Source: Sipunculus nudus (lineage: Eukaryota; Annelida; Sipuncula; Golfingiida; Sipunculidae). Taken from it: a stretch of DNA of 64,000 nt. The position numbers were made by a program, and so were the translations under genes. The stretch spans positions 14,627,508-14,691,507 of the forward strand of contig CM049313.1 of assembly GCA_026874595.1 (NCBI GenBank), written 5' to 3'. Below are positions 25,335 to 36,300 of the stretch, in pieces. Each line of letters opens with the position of its first letter. Position 1 is the first letter of the stretch. The notes under the pieces were generated by a model. The model worked only from the letters and a program-made list of their open reading frames with translations. It had not been told where the DNA came from and did not search any database.

Positions 25335-26580
25335 TGAAATAATATCACCTCGCTCTCCAATGCTTCTGTGTTTGCAAATATTTTTTTATTATCATTGGTC
25401 TTTGAAAGAAGTGAGCATATTCAGTTAAAATTTATAGTTTGATACAATAAAAATTAGCAGAAGGGGATCCAGGGGAGGGGTCCAGGGGGTCCGGACCCCC
25501 TCTTTTTCAGCCACCCCAACCTTTTTAAGGGTTTCGGACCAAAATATGTGACCTGTCCGCCGCTTTTCCGGACCTGGGAACCTATTTTCAGGTTTTCTCA
25601 TTAGTCCTCCTGGATTGGACCCCTCCCTTTCCTACATCCTGGATCCGTTGACTTATGAGTTATATAACAAAGCAATGCATAACATCAGAAATCCAGGAAC
25701 CCACTTAATAGATGTGATTCTTCGTTATTAATGTGGTTGTTTATTATTTATATTACTGGCCATTGGACAACTCATGGAATCTTAATATTGTACCAATAAC
25801 AAAACATGGCTTGTTAAAAAAAATGTTCATAACTCATACCGTTTGTTCTTTTATTTATTCTGTTCACTGTGTTTAACCTCTTTATAAAGTGATGATAATT
25901 TGAGAAAACCAACCCTTACCCTGGTGTTAGTATTTTTTCCCCTGCGAGCCTGTTGCCAAATGCCCAACAAAAAAATTCTTAGAGCTATCTTTATCCCAGT
26001 GTTAACTAAACGTCACACTTTTATTTCACATAATAAAAGGCCCGTCTACAAGAACCTGTCACCCTGAAGTGAAATCATTAATAATTCAAGATGATTGATC
26101 CGTTAAGCAGATGTTTACATACTAGACGGATTATCTGCTTACAAGTGGATTGTTGTTCAGTAAACAAATAACAATAATAATAATAACAATTATTATTATT
26201 ATTATCATTATCATTATTATTATCATTATTATTACTAACTTACTATATTATATACCACCCTTTTCACATAGAAACGGGCTTTGCAATAACTTCAATAAAC
26301 AAAAACAGTGGATAGTTTTTTTTAATATTTAAAGACAAATCTAGGAATGATTATACATGACCTGCATGTATGTGACATAGCAACAACTAGTATAACCTTT
26401 TCTTTATAACACTTATTAAGGTATACACACATTTGGGCAAGCTTTATTTAATATATAAAGATGGTTCAAAACAAAGAATATTCGCTAATGCCAGAAAAAA
26501 TGCCATGTTATGTTCTGCATTTTTTTACAAGAAGGGCAATGGAACAAGCTGGAAAAAGAATTATTGTTGAAAAAAAATAA
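25335..26580 (-). repeat. Inner part of right arm, large inverted duplication
   Basis: Pairs with 12358-13640 in reverse complement. It includes the ggggtccaggg/ggaccccct family segment (25480-25640) and an AAT/ATT microsatellite at 26165-26245. Here the arm is continuous with the outer part, so this is the uninterrupted arrangement. Confidence 0.88.
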
Positions 26581-26589
26581 GAAATGAAA

Positions 26590-27140
26590 ATAAAGATTTT
26601 GACCTGCTGCCTGTCTGTCACCAGAGAACTGTGACTTTGTTATATCCTTTTATGTTCAAGTAGGGAGTCTAACAAGATGATTGTTTTTATCATTCGTTGT
26701 ACATTAATATGTAGTATCATGTTAAGATGTTAGCGTGAGAACTTAGGTAAGAGAACAGGTGCCTCTTTTGGTCTTAATTTCAGTGCTGCTTAGAAACCAT
26801 GGGAACCGATTCTTGTCTAGACGGTCTCTAAAGTAACGTTGTTTACTTAAGACTTCAAAGACCAAACACCTTTTTATTCACCGTTTCAGGGTTTGACGGT
26901 CGGCATAATGGTGTGAAATGATTGGCCAGAAGACGGTCAGGACTTGGGACGTCAGCAAGCACATATAAATCGTGGTTTTAGAAGAAATCGCTACAATCGC
27001 CCGGTCAGCGCGCCAGTTTTGTGGAGTCTGACGATAGTCTGCAGTCTTGAGTCGGGTCTGCCTTTATCAAAGTCTCGAAAGCCGAGAGACGTTGGCGTAA
27101 AACGTCAGTGTCTGAGGACGGCTACGCTGATACCTCTGTC
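26590..27140 (-). repeat. Outer part of right arm, large inverted duplication
   Basis: Pairs with 7040-7585. Strong similarity runs to about 26960 and weaker similarity to about 27140, around aaacgtcagtgtctg. The stretch 26940-27190 is more GC-rich than its surroundings. Its 79-residue ORF shows no domain. Confidence 0.78.
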
Positions 27141-27647
27141 ACGGACTTCAGAATGGATATCGCAATTACCGAGGGACTGGTAATCCGGCGTATGTATCCA
27201 CCGTGAGTGCTTCCAGTAACCGGCTAGGACATTATTTATACGCGAAACGTTTAAGGCACTGAATATAGTTGTTGGGAGGCATATCCTTTTACTTGGTGCT
27301 AGATGAATCATGAAAACATATGCTGTGAAAGACATTACTTTTAAGTTCATATAGAATAGGCTGTGCGCCTATCATTCATTGCATTGTGAACTTTGCCTTG
27401 AGGGGTGAACGTCTACTCCAGCGAGCAACTGTTGATTATTGACATGTAGCGATGAAGAATCCCTGTGTATATACACAAGTGCGAGCGGACTGAGCGAGAG
27501 TCATAACATTTCTATGTCACATGTGCGCAATGGTCATGTGGTCAGAGGCCGTGTAAACAAAGAGAACTCTCCTGTGCAGTGTACATTAAGAAGTGTACCT
27601 CGCTGGTTCCTATAGTGTGCAAATACACAGAGGCGTTGGGATATGTC

Positions 27648-27648
<1 letters not shown>
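27141..27648. other. Unassigned sequence
   Basis: Moderately GC-rich, without supported exons or RNA genes. A TATA-like tgtatatacacaa occurs at 27463, but no transcript can be tied to it. Confidence 0.35.

Positions 27649-27706
<58 letters not shown>
27649..27706. repeat. (TA)n microsatellite
   Basis: A pure alternating TA run of about 58 bases. ORFs translating it as alternating Ile and Tyr are artefacts. Confidence 0.97.
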
Positions 27707-27711
<5 letters not shown>

Positions 27712-27734
27712 TAAGGGGTGACATAAAAGCGGAC

Positions 27735-27835
27735 CAAACTGCTCCTTAGTGAGGCTTGCTTTTCTAGTGAAGAGGTTGAAACGCCGGAGTTCTGGGCCAC
27801 CGGTATGCGTTCAAATCCGGAATCAGCTAAATATT
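27735..27835 (+). mobile_element. tRNA-derived SINE (family 2)
   Basis: An A-box-like tagtgaagaggttg (27765) and a B-box-like gcgttcaaatccgga (27807) are spaced as in tRNA-derived promoters. It matches the minus-strand insert at 47335-47470 (gcttgctt..ctag.gaag.ggttg..acgccgga). No cloverleaf with paired acceptor ends is evident, so it is not a functional tRNA. Confidence 0.6.
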
Positions 27836-28159
27836 TTCCTCTGAGCAAAAATTTTTTCGTAACAATATATATATACAATATGCGTATGAAACAAAATTTG
27901 GTGGAAAACTTCAATTTATCGCTTTAGAAATATACTTTCTTTTAATGTGTTACATATTTCACTGAGTAATTATTAAATTGGAATAAAAAGGAAATAAGAT
28001 AACCAAAGACATTAAACTTAGTGCTTTTATTCAATAACAATCAGTGGATAATACATATATTCACATAGAATAAAACAAGTGGCCAAACGCCCATTACGCT
28101 CAGCTGAATTCAAGGAGCCTGTAACAATGGGTAAAATAAGTTGCAGATAAAAATACTGC

Positions 28160-29780
28160 ATTTTGCCAGTAGACCCTAGATTCAGCTTACAAGGACCTTA
28201 TTCTACAACTAGAATTTCCATGGACCACCCTGGGTGCAAAGTTAGAAGATTCTAGGTCCAACGGTTACGATTTGTGCCGTGTTAACAGACGACAGTTCAT
28301 TTGAAGGTGTCAAAAACAGAGACAAATATGTGTAAAAATTCGAAAAAATACGGGTGACTCTATTAACAAGTCCCATATATATAAAGATATGGGTAATAAA
28401 GACCTTATTTCAGATTTCCAACGATATTTTTCATGGACCTCTCTTTTGATACCAAGAAGAAAGATTCTAGGTCTAACGGTTACGGTTTGTGCCTTGTTAA
28501 CAGACGACCGCTTCATTTGAAGGTTCAGAAAATAGAGAAAAAAGTGTAAAAATTTGAAAAAAATACAGCACCACTATGTAGGAACCGCATTGAAAGAATC
28601 ATGGTGATCATTCGCATTAGTTATTCAGATACTAAAGCTTTTTTATGGAATATATTATTATTCTGGGGGTAAATATGAGCCCCGTAGCTTGGAGGATATA
28701 GGTTATGGAAACCTGATTTCAGCTTACAAAGGAGACCATCCATGGGGACTCCCTGGATGCCAAGTTCAAAGATTCCAGATCCAATTGCAATGATTCCGAT
28801 TTGCGCCCTGTTAACGGACGACCGCTTAATTTGAAGGTCTCAAAAAATGCGTAAAAATTCGGAAAAAAGACAGGCGGTGCCACCAGTCAACAGGATTTGA
28901 TGACACACTCTAGGATTAATATTCATTCAAAGAATCATGGCAATCAGTGCATTAGTTATTCAGATACTGGAGCTTTTGTATAAACTTTTAAATCATTCGG
29001 GGGGGGGGGGGGGAGGTTACCTACGAGCCCCATAGGTGGGAGGATATGGGTAAGAGATACCTAATTTCAGGTTTCTAAGGATATTTTTCATGGACCGCCC
29101 TAAATATTAAGTTAGAAAATTCTAGGTCTTACCGTGCCCTTTTAACGACGACTGCTTCATTTGATGGTTTCAAAAATAAAGAAAAATAGTGTAAAAAATT
29201 GAAGAAATACAGGTGGCACCACCAGTCTGCAGGAGCTGTATTGAAAGAATCAAAGTATTCAATGTATTTGTCATTCAAATACTGGAGCTTTAGTATCAAC
29301 TTTTTATTATGCTGGGGATACATACCAGCCCCATTGCTCGGAGGTTATAGGTAACGAAGACTTAATTTCAATTTACAAAGAAGATTTTTCATGGACCTCT
29401 CTGGATGCCAAGTTAGAAGATTCAAGGTCCACCAGTTCCGATTTATGCCGTCAACGGACGACCTCTTCATTTGAAGGTCTCAAAAATAGACCCAAAAATG
29501 CGCAAAATTCGAAAAAAAAAAAACGGGCGGAGCCACCTGTATGGAGGAACGGATAAAACACTCCATATATCTAAATGCATGTAAAGAATTATCGGGATTA
29601 ATTGATTAGTTATACAGATACTGGAGCTTTTGTATCATTTTTCTAATTATTCTGGGGGTAATTACGAGTCCCATGGCTCTGAGGATAATTCCAGGTTTCC
29701 AAGGAGATCTATTATGCACCTATGTGGGTGTTCACCTAAACGTTTACGATTTGTGCCTTGCTAACGGACAGACGACGGAT
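28160..29780 (+). repeat. Six tandem units of ~300-bp satellite-like repeat
   Basis: Diagnostic junctions (aggtcc..cggttacgatttgtgcc..gttaac.gacgac) occur near 28253, 28467, 28775, 29122, 29424 and 29720, giving spacings of about 214, 308, 347, 302 and 296 bp. Each full unit then has a tcatttgaaggt block and a tract around gtgtaaaaattcgaaaaaa. Units are well diverged, so the array is old. Solitary relatives sit at 1-42, 2345-2607, 5255-5500, 18925-19045 and 57550-57800. Confidence 0.85.
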
Positions 29781-30339
29781 AAAGAGTGATTGCTATAGTT
29801 CAGATGACTTTCATTCAGTTGAGCTAACAAAGCATATATCATTCCTTGCTTAAGTTAGTAGAATACATTGAGACACACAGGTTACATACAGATAATTGTG
29901 CTATTCAAAATGTTTTTAAAAAGAGCAATGCGAGTATGTAGCATAAATTTGATTAAATTGTATGCAAAAATAATACACATTTTTCATGGTTAAATACAAT
30001 AACAATTCGGATTAACGTGATGTTTTAAAAACATATATATCCCACAAACGGTATGTTCACTGATCATTTATACATGTTTAGATCCAGATCAACTCTATAT
30101 GAATTTCTTTGTTGTTGTTTGAATTAAAAAAAAAACATATGTATCCCTACTAGTTCTACGTACACTGATCAAATATAATTCTTCAGATCAACTCCACATG
30201 GCCTGATGTTTTAAAAAAATATGTATCCCACTCAGCTCTAGGTAAACTAGTCATTAATTATTACGTGTGTAATATAATAAATAATGAAAAAGCTCATCTT
30301 GATCCGCATTTTGAATCACATTAACTACCAGTAAAGTCT
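29781..30339. other. AT-rich sequence with loose ~130-bp echo
   Basis: tatgtatcccac/tatatatcccac followed by gtaca/gttcactgatcattt recurs near 30035, 30138 and 30222, suggesting a very decayed tandem repeat. No gene is supported. Confidence 0.4.
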
Positions 30340-30990
30340 TCTATAACTATAAAGATCGGGAGTAATATCATATTACCAGAACATATTACCAAGATCCGGA
30401 TCAACTGTTAAAAACCTGAATCTCTATAATTATCATTATCTGGATCAATATGCTTACATATTTACTGTGATATAATCCTCAAAAAGTATCAAGATCTGGA
30501 CCAAATGTTGTTTACCTGCTCTTAGTAGATATCAGTATCGGATTAATGTTCGGACCAATTTCCTGTAACCTGATCCTATAAAAGATGATTATCCTGATTA
30601 ACTGTCGGAAACCGGAATCGCTATATATTTTAAAACCCGGATTAAGATCAGGACAAATTAACTTTAACCTGATCCTTTAAAATGTCAAGATCTTCTTTAA
30701 AGACCTAAAATTCCAAAATAAAAGTATTACGATCCGGATCGGTGTCCAGCAACCTGATTCTCTATAAAGATTAATATCCGGACCAACTTCCAGTTAGCTG
30801 ATCATGTATAGATATCAAGATCTGGAAAAACTCCGAGATACCTGATCCTGCATGAATATCTAAATCCAGACCGTCTTCCAGTATCCAGGTCCTCTATAAA
30901 CTTTAATATCCGAACCAATTTCCTGTAACCTGATCGAATCAACTATTATAACCTAACCCTTCATAGAAAATCATACCCAGTTAAACACCG
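30340..30990 (+). repeat. Highly diverged ~55-65-bp minisatellite
   Basis: About ten degenerate units share aacctgatcctctataaa, then tatc..gatccggaccaa, then ctcc.gt. Spacing and sequence vary strongly between units. Confidence 0.75.
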
Positions 30991-31319
30991 GGAAAGCAGA
31001 CCCTTTATACAATTCTGAATTTGTACCAATGTCACATTATGTGTGTGTGTATCTAAATAAATGTATTCCTATGGAAAATACCAAAGTTTAAGAAAGGATA
31101 CTCATTGGCTGTTCAATAGATATTTAGAACATAATTTGCATACTGGATATTTGTAACAGACAAATAAACCAACTGATATATCTTTGGAAGTGTTCCAGAT
31201 CAAACAATGGATAAATATTAATGCATGCATGCAATGTAAAATTATATGCATAGAACAAACTCCAAGACTTATATGTATCATTTAATCCGGTAATTTATAT
31301 TATCTGGAACCTTAGCAAT

Positions 31320-31750
31320 TATCTGACCCCCCTTTGTGAATATCTAAATCCGGACCAACTCAAACTAGCTCATCCTTTATAAACGTCTGGACATGATTGA
31401 TTCAATTCAATGTTACCTTATTTATCATATACAACTGTACCCGAGCGAACTTCTTGTTAGCTTGTTCATTTTTAACATTTGGATCAGAGTCAACTCCCTG
31501 TAACATTATCCATTATTAACATCTTGATCCGATTCAACTCCCTGTTCTTTATTAATTATAAACATCTGGATCGAAGTGAAGTCTCTGTAACATTATCCAT
31601 TATAAACATCTGGATCAGAGTCAACTCCCTGTTACCTTATTCTTTACAAACATCAACTAGCTGTTATTTCATTCATTATAAACATCTGCATCTGGATCGA
31701 CTGTATGTAATCTGGTCCTCAATACGTACTTGGACCTGTGTTAACATATC
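31320..31750 (+). repeat. Second block of the ~50-65-bp minisatellite
   Basis: Cleaner units than at 30340: cattataaacatctggatc followed by agagtcaactccctgtaac recurs about every 50 bp from 31480 to 31690, with weaker copies from 31320. The 98-residue ORF across it (31479-31775) is repeat-derived. Confidence 0.8.
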
Positions 31751-31799
31751 TTTATTAATCCCTTATATAAAATAGAAATATCTGGACTACGAACACGTA

Positions 31800-33229
31800 T
31801 CAATAATGCTTCAACACCATAAACATATTTGTTTCAAAATCCGTGTCACTTATTATATTACTTGATTTGGTAATTACAAATACACGGATACATATCATTG
31901 GTTCATGTACAAAATCAGTTTTGAGAGAACGCTACCTTTTCTAAAAACTTGCTTCCTAAAATATTTCAATGGAATTATTTGATAACATTGTAAGGTATCT
32001 CACACATAGACCTTGTACACACACAAACTTCCATTCCATGTTATATACTTGCTACCATAAACTTTCAATGTATAAGAAGTATCCTCAGATAATTTAACAT
32101 AAATAAAACTTGATACAGTGTCCGTTTTTTTTACGAAAAGGTTTTGCCTGCGGCAGTATGCTTCCATTGTACACTATTTCACCATTAAGGGTGTAAATTG
32201 AAATTTTGCAGCATTTTAATACATAAGCAGATCAGTTCTAAAAGGGAGCTACCATGAAGTAGTGGTGCAATTATTAAGTATTAATTAAGGAAAAACTACT
32301 TTGTCAATTATTTGAAAATACAATAAAAAATCTATATCTGAGAAAGAGGTTTATTTTTGGTTAACAGATTACTCCAACTGATTGTCAGAATTATTGTGCA
32401 CATGCACAAAACAATATGTATGATATTTTTTTTTCATGCCGATCAACAGACCTTTTCAGCCTCTGAAGCGCCACCTGCAGGTATTGGCTAATGGGTGTTC
32501 CGTTGTAGTATATGGACCAGAGGAACTTTTTTTTTTATGTTATAAAGGATACAAATAAAAAGTATATCTTCCCTTCCCAGTGATTTTAATGTTTAAGTCT
32601 CTGGATTGTATTTAATTTAAGCTGGCAAAACCCGCCATACTTTATCTATCGACCCGAACACTACAGACGATTATTAAACACAATGCTCATGCTCATTGAA
32701 AAGGACCTTTAACCAGTCCGGTAAGGAGTGGTTGCCTAATATGATGTTGATCTTGTACATTTAAAGGGGGCTTAGAATCTAAAAGTGGCAGGGTCAGTTT
32801 ATGCCAGACTTTAACTACGACTCTCACGGTAAATGAGGAGATCATCAGATGGCCTTGCTTCATTGTATCGGCCTTGCCCAAGCCTAAATAAGAGGTGGGT
32901 TAGCACTTCGCCTGGGGACTGTCAAGAGCACGCCCGGTCTCTCCGGATGGGTAGAGAAAAGAGACAATAGGTATACAATAGCGATATCTCGGATACTGCG
33001 AGATCTGATAAGAAGCGACAAGGCGGGCCGCATACTTGCTTTTCGTAAATCCATTCTTTACAAGGGAAGCAGTTGCATACACACCAAAGAACGAAAAAGG
33101 ATAACAAATCGATCTACTTATCGAGTCTATTCAGTGGGAGTTCTATTTCATATTCCAAAGAACCAAAACCGACACCAGGCTCCATGAATAATCTCCTCGG
33201 ATTATGGGTGGTTTAGCGACGGCTTCTCA
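31800..33229. other. 3' flank / possible 3' UTR of the channel gene
   Basis: This lies downstream of the stop codon on the minus strand. The first minus-strand AATAAA I notice is at about 32350 (plus strand tttatt), which would imply a long 3' UTR, but no transcript end can be fixed. Minus ORFs at 32693-33107 show no domain. Confidence 0.35.
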
Positions 33230-33385
33230 TTAAGGCGTGGCTGTTTGTGTGCCGACCGAATCCTGTTTCTTCGCAAAGATGTTGCACAATTTAATGACGA
33301 GCTCAATTACTTCAATCAACGTAAGGATAGACATTCCTATCCATAGACCAAGCTGACCACCAATATCCCCAAGCAAGTTCTCCAG
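33230..33385 (-). CDS. Exon 13: pore, TM2 and C-terminal tail
   Basis: The acceptor cttttccag precedes CTGGAG. The exon encodes LENLLGDIGGQLGLWIGMS, then the TM2 helix (ILTLIEVIELVIKL), then a short polar tail ending GTQTATP and TAA. GMS is the G-x-S filter, and the preceding glycine-rich turn is close to that of ASICs (general family knowledge). Enters in phase 0. Decayed partial copies of its first half lie just upstream in the intron (33490-34290). Confidence 0.95.
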   Translation of the reverse strand: MENLLGDIGGQLGLWIGMSILTLIEVIELVIKLCNIFAKKQDSVGTQTATP

Positions 33386-36300
33386 CTGGAAAAGAGACAC
33401 AAAAAATTGTAAGGTAAGGAGAGAAATCCCTACCAATATACCAAACCATCTGTCATTGTCCTAGAGCAAAATTTAAAGGTACAAGAAAAAGGTTAAATAA
33501 AATGGTCGCAGTCTAAAAAGACATCCCAACTCACAGACCAAGCTGATCACCATTGTCCCAAAACAAATTCTCCAACTGTAAAGATCTACCAATGTCATCT
33601 TTTAGTCACCTTTTAGTCATAATAGACATCCCTACTCATAGACCAAACTATCCGCCATTGTTCCCGTGCATATTTTGAAGGTACAAAAAAGGTTTAAAAA
33701 AAGGTCAATCAGTAGACATCCACACCCACCGACCAAGCTGTCCACCAGTGTCCCCAAGCAAGTTTTCTAGCTATTAGCAAAGAGGTCGTTCAATATGGTT
33801 AGACACCTCTAGACCACGCAAACAATCAATACCGATGTCTTAAACTAGCTAGCAAAACTTTATATACCCCATCGACCCACACAAAATCATTCAATTATGA
33901 CAGATATCCGTATCCAATTACTTTGCTCCCCACTTTTCTCCCAAAGCAAGTTTTCCAAGTAAAAGATAAAAACACACACAATTTCTGCAATCAAAATATG
34001 TATCCACACCAAAGACCAAGCTGAACACCGAGGTCAAAGAGAAGTTCTAGCTACAAGTAAAATAATACAATCGTTTAGTAAAGTTGGCTTATCCACAGTG
34101 ACCGAGTAAAAGATAAAAACACACACAATTGCTGCAATCAAAATAAGTATCCGCACCAAAGACCAAGCTGAACACCGAGGTCAAAGAGAATTTCTACCTA
34201 CAAGTAAAATAATACAATCGTTTAGTAAATATAGCTTATCCACAGTGACCACGTGTACCTGATGAAAGTTCTCCCGCTACCAAAGATAACACATAACATC
34301 ATTTAGTGAGCTGCGTTTTCCCTACCTTTTCCAATGTTCCCAAAATAAAAACACCGATACATTCATTATATATTTAAAAAACACCTTACTTAACCATTTC
34401 TCTCTCCTATAAACATTTAAGTACATACGGCAGAGTGAAAAAAACACGGGGACGTATAACATATTTACAACATCCGTTACTTGATTGAATCGATGGAAAG
34501 GAAATAATGCATAGCCATTTATACCCTGACCCAAGGTTGCAGGCCATTTATAAGAGGGCATCCATTCTGGTTGCGACTTGGGAACGGAAACTGTTTTGAA
34601 GATACCAGTGTTATCAAGGATAAAACAGTATCTGAACACACTCACATGGCAAAATTACTGCCATCATTCATGGATGATTTTTGTGCACTACACAACAATA
34701 CGGGGATTAAAAAATAAACCATAAATCTTATGTAGGTTTTGATCATCCTCATTCAACAGACATATAGGCTTCCCCCACATACTGGTGCTAATCTTGTATT
34801 CAACCTTGTTAACAATTCCATAACCCCAAACATGAATATTTGAAAGTAACACGTAATAAACGCCACTCACGGAATATCATATTTAGAAGAAAAAAAAACG
34901 CACCTCATAAGCTGGAACTTCCGTCAGCTTGTGATATATTAGCTCTTTGAAATACACCTCGATCTTCAGAAAGTTATCCCTGGAAGACAAACCAACAGCA
35001 TTCAACACGCATTTGCAAACGTATTAACCTTCATACTTGTGAGGTTAACCCTCACGGCATACATTAGGACAGCACGGTTTAATTCCAATAAATATAGACA
35101 GCCGGGGTTGCTATGCCATTCCTGTTACATTAATGGTGCCCAGACCGGTAAGTTTTATCATTTGAGCTACAGTTGTCAATAGAAGAATATCTTGAATGGG
35201 AAACGATATGCCCCTTACTTATTCACTCAGAAACTTGTCTCGAACGGACAAGGCGTGAACAATATTCTAATTATATTAAATATTTAGTAAAGGAGGACAA
35301 CCTGTAGTGCATTCGAACCAGAAACCAGCCAGATGAGCGAGACATAAAATTCGACCTTGTCATGCGTCCGGAACTATCGCTATCCATTAATTCTCACTCG
35401 GGGGACCATAGGGAGTTCTATTTGGAGAGTTTTTAAAGCGTGACTGAGAAGCCGAGCTATATTTATTGAAAACTGAATGGAAACCAAATTTTCCTGATTT
35501 GTCTCACTGTTTACAGTCATCATATTACTCAAAAAATGGAAGCCAGTTTATAATGTTTAATTTCAAATGACTGTTATTATAGGTGCGAAAATGCTACAAT
35601 GACTCAGCACTAAGGTCAGTAAACTTGCTTGCGCATGTGAGAACTTGCGAAAAGGTCTTTCATGTTGCACATTAAATTTGCACTTTCACGTTTTAGTGGT
35701 ATGAATGTCTCAATCAGAGATTAATAGTTAGATTGCATCCGGGGTTATTTTTGTAATAATAGGAACAACCACTGCAATACTGATTTCGGCATGACTAAGA
35801 ACATGACTAATAATAGGTTCATTTCTTCAACTCAAATACCACTGGAACATGGCATTCATGGCTTGGCAGCAGTCTTCACCTCTTTGAATGGCAAAAAATG
35901 CTTCAAATAAAGGTCCAAGTCTAAAGGAAACTAGTAAATCAACCAAGACAGCCACAAGTTAGGCTGAGCTTGAAAAGTGTAAAAAATAAGAGAACCACTC
36001 TGACAGAATGCTTAAAGGGTATATATGACACACTTTGGTATCAAGAGCCTACCTCATCGTGTGATTTTTAAGAGCTTCTCGAAGTTTTGTGTCTCGACGG
36101 GAAAATTGTTCCTTGAGCAATTCCTGAAATGCAAGAAGAAATATTATGTTACTGGTTTCTGAGTTAAAAGAACTCACTGATGTAAAAATAGACGCAATGA
36201 AGATGCAGAAATAAGTACATAATAAATTAATAATGTATGTTTCAGAAAACAAGAAAAATATCAAGCAAATTAAGGACTTTTCGTTTCGTTAATTGGATAT

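Noticed and set aside
26150-26332. Poly-isoleucine ORF
   Set aside because: It is a translated AAT/ATT microsatellite.
27740-27830. Functional tRNA gene
   Set aside because: A- and B-box-like motifs are present, but I could not pair acceptor, D, anticodon and T stems. A related copy is nested in a LINE, which points to a SINE.
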